Positions 56,389 through 64,000 of a stretch of DNA of 64,000 nucleotides are shown piece after piece. Origin of the DNA: Thalassospira lucentensis (lineage in GTDB: Bacteria > Pseudomonadota > Alphaproteobacteria > Rhodospirillales > Thalassospiraceae); assembly GCF_001613805.1 (NCBI RefSeq), contig NZ_LPVY01000021.1, positions 62,001 through 126,000 of the forward strand, read 5' to 3'. The notes under the pieces were generated by a model that made no database searches, was not told the origin of the DNA, and was given only the letters and a program-made list of their open reading frames with translations. Positions within the stretch are counted from its first letter, which is position 1. Each line of letters begins with the position of its first letter. The position numbers and the translations under genes were made by a program.

Positions 56389-57450
56389 ATGACCCTGCAA
56401 TCCCCATCACATGGTGGCGCCATCGACAAGGCAGCCGAAAAATATGGTATTGCGCCGCAGGAATGGCTTGATCTGTCAACAGGCATCAATGCCACCCCAT
56501 GGCCGATATCGTCTTTTGATCCCATCCATTGGCAACGCCTGCCACTGGCAAGCGAATTGACTGCATTGAAGCAGGCCGCCGCCGACTATTACGGCATTCC
56601 TGATATCAAGCATATTGTTTGCGCCCCGGGAACACAGGCATTGATCCAGACCATTCCCTTCTGGTTTGCAGATCAGGGCAAACGCGCAACAGCCCATATC
56701 ATTGGCCCGACATATGCCGAACATGCCTTGGGCTGGAAACGCGCCGGGTTCAAAACAAATACCGTCATGACAACACCGGAAAACCGCAAGACCGCAATTG
56801 CAGATATTCTGGGATCACCGGGCGGCAGAAATGACATCGTCATTCTGGTTAATCCAAACAATCCCGACGGCGGTCTGATTGATCAGGTCACGCTGACCGA
56901 ACTCGCCCGAATGGCGACAGAAAACGGCAAATGGCTTCTGATTGATGAGGCCTTTATGGATTGCAGTCCGAAACACAGCATCTGTCCAAAGTGCCATGAA
57001 CTCGACCATCTGATTGTTTTGCGTTCGTTTGGCAAGTTTTTCGGTCTTGCAGGTCTGCGGCTGGGATGTGCCGTCATGCGTCCCGATCTGGCAGCGGATT
57101 TGACTGACCGGATAGGCCCATGGGCAATCGCGGGACCCGCACTTGCCATCGCATGCACAGCATTTGGCGACTGGGCATGGCAATCCGGTATGCGCAATCA
57201 GCTGTCTGACGATGCAAAACGCCTTGATGCCCTGATTGACGCACATTCCGATCTGGCTTTGCTAGGTGGAACGTCACTGTTCCGGCTTTATCACGGCAAA
57301 AACGCCACAGGTCTTGCCGACCATCTGGGGACACAGGGTATTCTGGTACGATTATTTGATGATGATGCGGGCCGCATCCGCTTTGGCCTGCCCGGTCCGG
57401 AAAAGGATTGGCAACGATTGGAACGGGCACTGGCAGCTTTCAGAAACTAG
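56389..57450 (+). CDS. cobD: threonine-phosphate decarboxylase (CobD-like)
   Basis: A 353-residue PLP-dependent enzyme of the CobD/histidinol-phosphate aminotransferase family that makes (R)-1-amino-2-propanol phosphate for the B12 nucleotide loop. It shows HGGAIDKAAEKYGIAPQEWLDLSTGINATPWP, the PLP loop LVNPNNPDGG, LIDEAFMD and the Schiff-base Lys in RSFGKFFGLAGLRLG. No other B12 biosynthesis genes adjoin it; the cbtBA riboswitch locus is 41 kb away. Confidence 0.9.
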   Translation: MTLQSPSHGGAIDKAAEKYGIAPQEWLDLSTGINATPWPISSFDPIHWQRLPLASELTALKQAAADYYGIPDIKHIVCAPGTQALIQTIPFWFADQGKRATAHIIGPTYAEHALGWKRAGFKTNTVMTTPENRKTAIADILGSPGGRNDIVILVNPNNPDGGLIDQVTLTELARMATENGKWLLIDEAFMDCSPKHSICPKCHELDHLIVLRSFGKFFGLAGLRLGCAVMRPDLAADLTDRIGPWAIAGPALAIACTAFGDWAWQSGMRNQLSDDAKRLDALIDAHSDLALLGGTSLFRLYHGKNATGLADHLGTQGILVRLFDDDAGRIRFGLPGPEKDWQRLERALAAFRN

Positions 57451-57455
57451 ACTGC

Positions 57456-59054
57456 CTATTTCGCCTCGTTCTCTTCCCAGGCCTGCTTTTTGCGATAAAT
57501 GGTCGACGGGCTGACACCAAGCGCATCCGCCGCACGCGGGATTGATCCACCGCATCGCGCAATCGCTTCTTCTATCGCCTGCTTTTCCACCAGCCAAAGC
57601 GGTTTGATTCCGGCATAACGGCTGTCCATCGGCAACCCGGCGGGTATCGATGCCATCGCGAACCGGCCATCCGCACCAATCATGGCCGGAGCCGAGGTCG
57701 TATCCATATGATGTGCCTCTGCATCGTCGCGCAGGTTGCGCGCACCGGCCAAGAAGGCCAACGCATCCGGGTCACCTTCCCAAAATCGACCGGCATCTTC
57801 CAACCCGTTTGACACAACCGGATGGGGTGGTGGTGCTTCGATGGATCCCGACCCAAAACGTTCTTCGTCCGTGCCGCTGTTAACCGGGCGGGGCACCATC
57901 GACATGGTGACTTCGGTGCCGTTATTCAGCACCACAATGTTGCGGATGATGTTCTGCAGCTGGCGGATGTTGCCCGGCCAGGCATAGCGCGCGAACAAAG
58001 CGGCCACGTCTGGGCTGAACCGTTGAAAATCGCGTCCTTCTTCACGGGTGAAGCGTTGCAGATAGAAATTGGCGATCTGCAGGATATCATCATCGCGATC
58101 ACGTAATGGTGGCATGTGAAGCGGAATCACGTGAAGACGATAATACAAATCTTCGCGGAAACGTCCGGCACGTACTTCTTCAAGCGGATCGCGGTTTGTT
58201 GCGCACACAAACCTTACATCAACGCTTTCAATCGAACTGCCACCGACTTTCTGGAACGTCCCGGTCTGGATGAAGCGCAGAAGCTTGGTCTGCAGATCAA
58301 GGTCCATTTCGCAAATTTCATCAAGAAACAGCGTTCCACCAGCGGCCCTGTGGGCAGCCCCTTCGCGGTCAATTACGGCACCTGTAAACGCACCTTTGAC
58401 ATGACCGAAAATCTCGCTTTCCATCAAATCCTTGGGGATCGCACCACAGTTCAGGGGAATGAACGGTTCGTTGACGCGCTCGGACCGGCGATGAATTGCT
58501 TCGGCGGCAAGTTCCTTTCCGGTACCTGACTCTCCGGTAATGAAAACCGTTGCCCGGCTGGGGGCTGCGTTTTCAATGATGCGATAAATATCATGCATCG
58601 TGTCCGATCCGCCAATGATGTCAAAATACATCTCGTCGGTGATATTTTCGCTGTCCGTTTTTTTTCCGGTATCATTGACCGCGGCCCGGCCTTCAAGCGC
58701 ATCACTGACCGTGACACGAAGTTTGTCGGCGGTGAAAGGCTTCAAAAGAAAGTCCCACGCCCCGTCACGCATGGCCTCGACCGCGATATTGACCGAACCA
58801 TGCGCTGTGATCACAACCACCTTGCATTCCGGCGCGGCCTGATGGGCAGCACGCAGAACTTCCCGACCATCCATGTCTGGCAGAATCAGGTCAAGGACCA
58901 GAACGTCTGGCGGATCACTGCGCAGCCTTTTGATCGCATCCCGACCGTTGACGACATGCTCGACCTTGTGACCGTCCGCACGCAAATAGTCCTGATACAC
59001 CCGCGCGAGCGACAAGGTGTCTTCAACAACAACAATGCGTGCCTGATCTGGCAT
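57456..59054 (-). CDS. LuxO-like sigma-54 response regulator
   Basis: A 532-residue NtrC-family activator. The REC domain has [13 protein letters not shown] and the phospho-Asp in [12 protein letters not shown]. The AAA+ domain (about 150-380) has Walker A GESGTGKE, the sigma-54 loop [24 protein letters not shown] and the arginine finger region [11 protein letters not shown]. The Fis-type HTH ends in [27 protein letters not shown]. The region between is a 100-residue variable linker. The start is taken as ATG at 59054; an upstream ATG lies inside a palindrome. It activates sigma-54 promoters; the target is unknown. Confidence 0.93.
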   Translation of the reverse strand: MPDQARIVVVEDTLSLARVYQDYLRADGHKVEHVVNGRDAIKRLRSDPPDVLVLDLILPDMDGREVLRAAHQAAPECKVVVITAHGSVNIAVEAMRDGAWDFLLKPFTADKLRVTVSDALEGRAAVNDTGKKTDSENITDEMYFDIIGGSDTMHDIYRIIENAAPSRATVFITGESGTGKELAAEAIHRRSERVNEPFIPLNCGAIPKDLMESEIFGHVKGAFTGAVIDREGAAHRAAGGTLFLDEICEMDLDLQTKLLRFIQTGTFQKVGGSSIESVDVRFVCATNRDPLEEVRAGRFREDLYYRLHVIPLHMPPLRDRDDDILQIANFYLQRFTREEGRDFQRFSPDVAALFARYAWPGNIRQLQNIIRNIVVLNNGTEVTMSMVPRPVNSGTDEERFGSGSIEAPPPHPVVSNGLEDAGRFWEGDPDALAFLAGARNLRDDAEAHHMDTTSAPAMIGADGRFAMASIPAGLPMDSRYAGIKPLWLVEKQAIEEAIARCGGSIPRAADALGVSPSTIYRKKQAWEENEAK

Positions 59055-59082
59055 TTTGTGGTTCGCATCCCGATCTAACCAT

Positions 59083-59104
59083 CTATCGGCAACCATACCG
59101 ATAG
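59083..59104. promoter_or_regulatory. palindrome upstream of the sigma-54 regulator gene
   Basis: CTATCGG-CAACCATA-CCGATAG is a perfect 7-bp inverted repeat in the divergent promoter region shared with the STAS gene. It may be an autoregulatory operator. Confidence 0.4.
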
Positions 59105-59224
59105 TGACATTACATGCACAACTGCTAACCTGTAGTCAGCTGATTCGTTATCCCATACAAATCAGCTTTTGGTTAAAAAAGGCATAGTTTCAGTAACATT
59201 GCTCGCATCCGGGAGTATCACGGC

Positions 59225-59530
59225 TTGAATTACACCACCGAAAAATCCGGCAACACGATCAAAGTAGAACTGAATGGCCGATTTACATTTGGGGACCATT
59301 CCAGTTTTCGCAAACTGATCGAAGAAATCCGCAGTCAGGAGGCCGAAATACAAATTCTTGACCTTTCCGGGGTCGAGTTTATCGATTCAGCCGGGCTTGG
59401 CATGCTGCTGCTTGCACGTGACGAAGGTGAAAAGTCCCGTGCCACGGTCATACTCAAAGGCGCGCAGGGACAGGTCAAACGCATGCTTGAAGTTGCGCGG
59501 TTCGACACTCTGTTCAAACTGGAAGACTGA
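59225..59530 (+). CDS. STAS domain anti-sigma-factor antagonist
   Basis: A 101-residue STAS protein of the SpoIIAA/RsbV type. It has the conserved phosphorylatable serine in LSGVEFIDSAGLGMLLLARD and the fold pattern KVELNGRFTFGDHSSFRKLI and GQVKRMLEVARFDTLFKL. A TTG start follows GGGAGTATCACGGC. It lies 2 bases before the gene for a protein that contains both a kinase-like and a phosphatase domain, so phosphorylation and dephosphorylation of this STAS protein probably form a partner switch. Confidence 0.92.
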   Translation: MNYTTEKSGNTIKVELNGRFTFGDHSSFRKLIEEIRSQEAEIQILDLSGVEFIDSAGLGMLLLARDEGEKSRATVILKGAQGQVKRMLEVARFDTLFKLED

Positions 59531-59532
59531 CA

Positions 59533-61599
59533 ATGCCTGCAACCGGCGAGGTTCAGCCACGCCCATTTGTTGCCGTTGCCGAACCGCTTGACCGCGCGCG
59601 GGCGGCACAAGTGCTTGATGGTCGGCATATCTTCGGGGATGGAGCCGGTGCTCATGCGGAACTTTTCTTTGGCCGAAGCCCCGAAGATTTTCCTCACAGC
59701 AACCGATATCAGTTATGCCTGATTCCGTCCGAAACCGGCCGGGAATGGTTGGGCGCACTGGTCCGTCTTAACTGCAATTACTTTGTTGAATGCTATGACG
59801 GGCTTGATTTGGTCGACCTTGGCCCGTTGCGAACGGCCAAACGAGGCGCCAACTGGGACCTTCTGGTCTGTATGTCGACACAAAGTGCGTATCAATTGCC
59901 GATGGCACGCAAATTTGTCACGGCCCTTCGCCACCGCGGTATCATTCACGACACGATCGCACCGACGGTCGAAATGGCGGTTCAGGAAGCCTTCGCCAAT
60001 TCAATGATCCACGGCAATCTGGAAATGAATACGACCGGCCATCTGTCGATGGATCGCTTCAACGAACTGGGTGAGGAAACAGCACGCCGCCTGGCATCAC
60101 CGGTCTATGGCGGGCGGGTGATCATGCTGACCGCGAAAAAACGACGCAATGGCAATGTCGAAATTTCGATCAATGATCAGGGAAGCGGCTTTGTCCCACC
60201 CGATGAAACGCCAGTTCCCAAACTGCCCGGTGCGGAATCCACCTTTGGTCGTGGCCTGCCCCTGATCAGAAGCCTTTGCCACGATGTCAGCTTTGATCGC
60301 GGTGGAAGGACAATCCGGCTTACCTTTGCACCTGATACCGCCGCATCCCTGCCGTTGAACACGACTTTTGCCGCCGGACTGGAGGCGGCTGAACGTGCAT
60401 CGGGTGAAGCAGACCTGCGTAACCCGCGCGATGCCACGATCCTGATTGCCGACGACACCATGATCTCGCGCGAAATCATCGCGTCCTATCTGCGATCGGA
60501 TGGCTTTACCAATCTGGTTTTTGCCAAGGATGGCGAGGATGCACTGGAGCAGGCAAACAAACATAATCCCGACCTGATCATCCTTGATATTATCATGCCG
60601 AAAATGGATGGTTATGAGGTCTGCAAGGTTTTGCGCGCCGACCCTTCATTTGCCGAAACCCCGATCATCGCCCAGACAGCCCTTGAAGAAAACGAAGGTC
60701 GCACCCGTATTTTCGAAGACGGTGCAACCGACCTTATTCTGAAACCGCTGAACAAGGCGGAAATGATCGCACGCACGCGCATCCATCTTGAAAACCGCCT
60801 GCTGGTCAAACAACTGCAGGCCTATCAGGAACGCACGCAATCCGAATTGGAAATGGCGCGCGACATGCAGGAAATGCTGATACCGAAGGCGGAACAGTAT
60901 CGTGGTATCGGTCTTGATTATGGCATGACCATCAGCGCCAGCTTCCAGATGTCATCCGAACTTGGCGGTGATATGTGGGGACTGGCCCCGATTGATGACG
61001 ACAGGCTTGGTGTTTACATCGTTGACTTCGCCGGTCACGGTCTTGGTGCAGCGCTGAATACATTTCGCCTTCATTCCCTGATCTGGTCGGATGACCGACA
61101 TGACGATGATCCCGGCGCGTATCTGGAATCCCTTAACCGCCACCTCAAGGGGCTGCTGCCGGTTGGGCAATATGCGACCATGCTGTATGGCATTATAAAC
61201 CGTACTGCCGAAACATTCCGCTATGCCAGTGCGGCTTGTACGTCGCCGGTTCTTGGCAATGTCAAAACCGGCTCGACCACGTTTCTTGATGGCTCTGGCG
61301 TCCCGCTTGGCGTTATTCGCGATGCCAGATATGAAACGCGTGAAACCGCCTTTGGTATTGATAACTTCCTGCTGCTATACAGCGATGCCCTGATTGAAAC
61401 CGTGCTTGATGACGGCGCGCTGCTTGAAGGTGACCGCCTGCTGCATCTGGTACAGGATATTATTTCGGAAACAGGCGGCATGCCGGATCTGGCATCCCAT
61501 CTTGCCGATCAGTTCATGGATCGGGCACCGGTCAAACTGCATGACGACTTTACCGTGGTGTCATTGCAACCCAACCGGCAAACCCCGGAAAACCGTTAA
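59533..61599 (+). CDS. fused HATPase-REC-PP2C partner-switch protein
   Basis: A 688-residue soluble multidomain protein. After an N-terminal region (1-130) comes an anti-sigma-type HATPase (VEMAVQEAFANSMIHGNLE, ISINDQGSGFVPP, about 140-275). Next is a receiver domain (ILIADDTMISREI, phospho-Asp in LIILDIIMPKMDG, about 300-420). Last is a SpoIIE-type PP2C phosphatase (LGGDMWGLAPIDDDRLGVYIVDFAGHGLGAAL, KLHDDFTVVSL). The order HATPase-REC-PP2C differs from HsbR, where REC is N-terminal. It would switch the adjacent STAS protein by kinase and phosphatase activities, gated by phosphorylation of REC. The target pathway is unknown. Confidence 0.92.
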   Translation: MPATGEVQPRPFVAVAEPLDRARAAQVLDGRHIFGDGAGAHAELFFGRSPEDFPHSNRYQLCLIPSETGREWLGALVRLNCNYFVECYDGLDLVDLGPLRTAKRGANWDLLVCMSTQSAYQLPMARKFVTALRHRGIIHDTIAPTVEMAVQEAFANSMIHGNLEMNTTGHLSMDRFNELGEETARRLASPVYGGRVIMLTAKKRRNGNVEISINDQGSGFVPPDETPVPKLPGAESTFGRGLPLIRSLCHDVSFDRGGRTIRLTFAPDTAASLPLNTTFAAGLEAAERASGEADLRNPRDATILIADDTMISREIIASYLRSDGFTNLVFAKDGEDALEQANKHNPDLIILDIIMPKMDGYEVCKVLRADPSFAETPIIAQTALEENEGRTRIFEDGATDLILKPLNKAEMIARTRIHLENRLLVKQLQAYQERTQSELEMARDMQEMLIPKAEQYRGIGLDYGMTISASFQMSSELGGDMWGLAPIDDDRLGVYIVDFAGHGLGAALNTFRLHSLIWSDDRHDDDPGAYLESLNRHLKGLLPVGQYATMLYGIINRTAETFRYASAACTSPVLGNVKTGSTTFLDGSGVPLGVIRDARYETRETAFGIDNFLLLYSDALIETVLDDGALLEGDRLLHLVQDIISETGGMPDLASHLADQFMDRAPVKLHDDFTVVSLQPNRQTPENR

Positions 61600-62189
61600 T
61601 TCAGGAACCACGGCTGTGGTGGGGAAAGTTCCTGTGCAGGCATATGATCCTGCAAACCCCAGACGCGTGCAGTATCAGCAGGCACCTTCCAGGTCGCAGA
61701 TTTGTCTTCCTGGATGCGGCTGGTGATTACCGAGCGGATCAATGCAGCCAGTCCCTTTCGGGCACCGGCATGATCCGGATCAGCTGATAACACCGCCCCC
61801 AGTTGATTGAAGGCACGCATCCTGTCGCGGCATCCGACAAGGTCGGCGGCGACCACACGCAATTCACGGGCATCGGGCCGCAGGCTGATTGCGATTTCAA
61901 GATGTTCGAGCGCGGTTTCACGCGCCCCGTTCTGCAAATAGGTCCGGGTCAGTCCCAGGTGGGTTGCCGGATCAAGATCATCCAGCAACAGGGCCCGTCC
62001 AAACGCATCAAGAGCAAGACTGCCAAGCCCCATATCCAGCAGAACATGCCCCATTACCCGTAATCGGGCGGGTTGGTCAGGCAGCGTATCAATCAGATTG
62101 CGAAGACGGGTGCGAATTTCAGGCGCCAGATCAATGCCATCAATCGTGACCGCCGGTATCTGGGGTGAAATGTGCGTCTGGCCTGACAT
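61596..62189 (-). CDS. TPR repeat protein
   Basis: A 197-residue protein with about three tetratricopeptide-like repeats (ARLRVMGHVLLDMGLGSLALDAFGRALLLDDLDP, ATHLGLTRTYLQNGARETALEHLEIAISLRPD, MRAFNQLGAVLSADPDH). No signal peptide. The chosen ATG at 62189 precedes MSGQTHISPQIPAV; the 21-residue upstream extension is unlikely. Its stop overlaps the end of the convergent PP2C gene by 4 bases. It may scaffold proteins of the neighbouring switch (inference). Confidence 0.75.
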   Translation of the reverse strand: MSGQTHISPQIPAVTIDGIDLAPEIRTRLRNLIDTLPDQPARLRVMGHVLLDMGLGSLALDAFGRALLLDDLDPATHLGLTRTYLQNGARETALEHLEIAISLRPDARELRVVAADLVGCRDRMRAFNQLGAVLSADPDHAGARKGLAALIRSVITSRIQEDKSATWKVPADTARVWGLQDHMPAQELSPPQPWFLN

Positions 62190-62418
62190 CTGTCCGAAGC
62201 CCTGTTCCCGTCTGAGATGGCGAATCGTAACGACTCGCCAGAATCCTTGCAATAGCCAATAAAAACAACGAGTCGTTTCAATTGCTTAGATCGGCCGCAA
62301 AATCGGTATCCGGTGCTGTCCGGCGCACGACGCGGACATATGCCACTATCTGCCATGCCGGATGACCAGAAGAATACCCTGATTGGGTTGCGGGAAGATT
62401 AACCGGGAAACCGACATC

Positions 62419-62452
62419 AATAGGGCAAATCCGCAGCCGATTTTGCCCTATT
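62419..62452 (-). terminator. hairpin between GGDEF-EAL and TPR genes
   Basis: AATAGGGCAAA / TTTGCCCTATT forms an 11-bp stem just after the GGDEF-EAL stop. The trailing T run is poor, so terminator function is uncertain. Confidence 0.45.
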
Positions 62453-62480
62453 TGCGATCACGTATCTAATGATGGGAACG

Positions 62481-64000
62481 TTATGATTTTGCGTCTGCCG
62501 GTCGGGGAGCTGATGGTGGATCTGCCCGATCCAGACCTGCCACATTGGGTAACGCATCCCAATCAATCGTGGCCGATGGCCGGGCAAAGAAATATCCCTG
62601 CGCCAGATGCCCGCCAAGACGCAGAACCTCGTCACGCTGTTCGGGTGTTTCGATCCCCTCAATCACACAATCCGTGCCCAGATTATCGCACATGTCGATT
62701 ACGGTTTTGACAATCCGCTGACTGCGTTCGCTGGTAACAATCGGTTCGATAAAACTGCGATCAATCTTCAGACAGTCGAATTCCAGTTCATGAACATAGC
62801 GCAGGCTGGAATACCCGATTCCGAAATCATCCAGCGCAACCTTTGCCCCGTGGCGGCGCAAATAGCGAATGCTGGCACGAGCCGACACAAAATCGCGCAG
62901 CAAAGCCGTTTCCGTCACTTCAAATGTCAGACGTCCCGGATCAATCCCAAAGAATTTGATCTGATCAATCAGCCAGTGCGCCATGTCGGGCAGAACTATA
63001 TCGCGGGCCGACAGGTTAAACGACAGCGGTACATCCTGCGGCCAGGCGATCATGGATTTCAGGGCCTTCTGGAACAGGATCGTCGACAAAGTTCCGACCT
63101 GTCCGGTTTTTTCGGCCACCGGGAAAAACATTTCGGGTGAAACCCGCCCCATTTTGTCGTTATCCCACCGGGCAAGCACCTCGATCGAATGCAGTTTGCC
63201 GCTATGCAAATCAAAAACCGGTTGATAGTGGATCGACAATTCGCTTTCCAGATCGGCCTTGCGCAGGGCCTGTTCGATCTGGCTGTCATGGCGGATCAGG
63301 GTTTCGTGATGGGCGGCGAACAAAACCGGATGGCCCGGCATGTTTTTCTTGGCGTAGTAAAGCGCGAAATCGGCACGCTCGAACAGGGCGTTGGGTTTAC
63401 GCGCCACCGCCGGGTAGGTCGCAAAACCAAGCGAAGCGGAAAGCTGCACCGTTCCCCCGCCAACCTCGAACGGATCATTAAGCGTTCCGCAAAGTTCCCG
63501 TCCGATACGGATCAGTTCCGCGGCATCCGTAATATCGTCAAGGATCACACCGAATTCATCCCCACCCAGTCGCGCCAACAAGACATCCGGTCCCAGAATG
63601 TCGCGTAAGCGGGCGCTGGCTTTGACCAGCACATCATCGCCAGCCGGATGGCCATGCACGTCATTGACCGGCTTGAATCCGTCCAGATCAATCATCGCAA
63701 CCGCAAAACGCCCGCCGTCCTTTGCGCGTGCTACCGCTTCGTCAAGATGGGAAAAGAATGCGCGGCGGTTGGAAAGACCGGTCAATGCATCACGAAAAGC
63801 CAGTTCACGGTTCTGGTTGGAAAGCTCGATGGTTTTAGTGTGCTGCTTTTCCAGATCGATTTGCGATTCCACCAGTCCGGAAAACGCCGCGTAGTAGCTT
63901 CGGATGATCTGGACAATCATCAAGGATACCATCGCCATATTGGCCGCAATCGCGACATAGACCTCGTTCCCGGTCGACCCGAAATGCAGGATGAAAGACC
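62481..64000 (-). CDS. GGDEF-EAL c-di-GMP protein, membrane-anchored (5' end outside window)
   Basis: The C-terminal 506 or more residues of a larger protein; the frame is open to the right edge, and the first residues visible include a membrane helix (VAIAANMAMVSLMIVQII). GGDEF has FRDALTGLSNRRAFF and ARLGGDEF; the residues at the I-site read LGPD, so no RxxD. EAL has YQPVFDLHSGKLHSIEVLARW (EVL variant), DDFGIGYSSLRYVHELEFDCLKIDRSFI and VIEGIETPEQ, so phosphodiesterase catalytic residues look intact. Whether it makes, breaks or only senses c-di-GMP is open. Confidence 0.93.
   Translation of the reverse strand, partial: SFILHFGSTGNEVYVAIAANMAMVSLMIVQIIRSYYAAFSGLVESQIDLEKQHTKTIELSNQNRELAFRDALTGLSNRRAFFSHLDEAVARAKDGGRFAVAMIDLDGFKPVNDVHGHPAGDDVLVKASARLRDILGPDVLLARLGGDEFGVILDDITDAAELIRIGRELCGTLNDPFEVGGGTVQLSASLGFATYPAVARKPNALFERADFALYYAKKNMPGHPVLFAAHHETLIRHDSQIEQALRKADLESELSIHYQPVFDLHSGKLHSIEVLARWDNDKMGRVSPEMFFPVAEKTGQVGTLSTILFQKALKSMIAWPQDVPLSFNLSARDIVLPDMAHWLIDQIKFFGIDPGRLTFEVTETALLRDFVSARASIRYLRRHGAKVALDDFGIGYSSLRYVHELEFDCLKIDRSFIEPIVTSERSQRIVKTVIDMCDNLGTDCVIEGIETPEQRDEVLRLGGHLAQGYFFARPSATIDWDALPNVAGLDRADPPSAPRPADAKS

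Overview
The window looks like chromosomal DNA of a marine alphaproteobacterium of the Rhodospirillales, most likely Thalassospira or a close relative. This is inferred from gene content and protein style, not from a database search. It carries an ectoine hydroxylase gene, a B12-riboswitch-controlled cbtBA cobalt locus, mreBCD-PBP2-rodA, two tRNA-Gln genes, and many c-di-GMP and two-component genes. I see no insertion sequences, prophage, CRISPR array or clear genomic island.

Region by region. 1-6.3 kb: a cytochrome b561 gene diverges from an imelysin / di-haem oxidoreductase / imelysin / DUF1513 operon, with a Fur-like box between them (iron acquisition). 6.4-6.6 kb: a candidate small RNA with a promoter, three hairpins and a terminator. 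6.6-10.9 kb: a polar amino-acid ABC transporter, RidA and IclR operon, with a palindromic operator placed over its -10 element. 11.2-17.3 kb: a metal block with a ZntA-type exporter, a DUF1636 protein, cbtBA plus a His-rich protein under a cobalamin riboswitch, a SmtB/ArsR repressor with a complete alpha-5 metal site, and two tandem paralogous small proteins of unknown family. 17.5-20.4 kb: DUF2975 plus a small HTH regulator, an SDR, a MAPEG protein, a PhnA-like protein and a tiny lipoprotein. 20.4-25.9 kb: guaA, an RsmB-type methyltransferase and guaB (GMP synthesis). 26.1-27.9 kb: an Aer-like redox receptor split into overlapping PAS and MCP genes. 28.2-32.9 kb: rlmE, Ppx/GppA, two tRNA-Gln, ectD, 5-formyl-THF cyclo-ligase and a cold-shock gene.

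33-40.4 kb: an orphan solute-binding protein, a diguanylate cyclase, a conserved coiled-coil protein, a LysE exporter, and leuA preceded by a leucine-rich leader peptide. 40.4-47.4 kb: a serine-less hydrolase-like protein and the mreBCD-mrdA-mrdB elongasome operon. 47.4-52.8 kb: a periplasmic binding protein coupled to a diguanylate cyclase, a glycerophosphodiesterase, a small SAP/Rho-N-like protein and a metal-site-less M24 enzyme. 52.8-64 kb: a large hybrid histidine kinase, a PhyH dioxygenase, CobD, a LuxO-like sigma-54 activator, a STAS protein next to a fused HATPase-REC-PP2C protein (partner-switching module), a TPR protein, and a GGDEF-EAL protein that runs off the right edge.

The most interesting items for follow-up are the HATPase-REC-PP2C/STAS switch, the binding-protein/cyclase pair, the candidate small RNA, the leuA attenuator, the SmtB-operator cluster with the tandem small paralogs, and the split Aer system. 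Start codons were chosen from visible ribosome-binding sites and can be wrong where noted.
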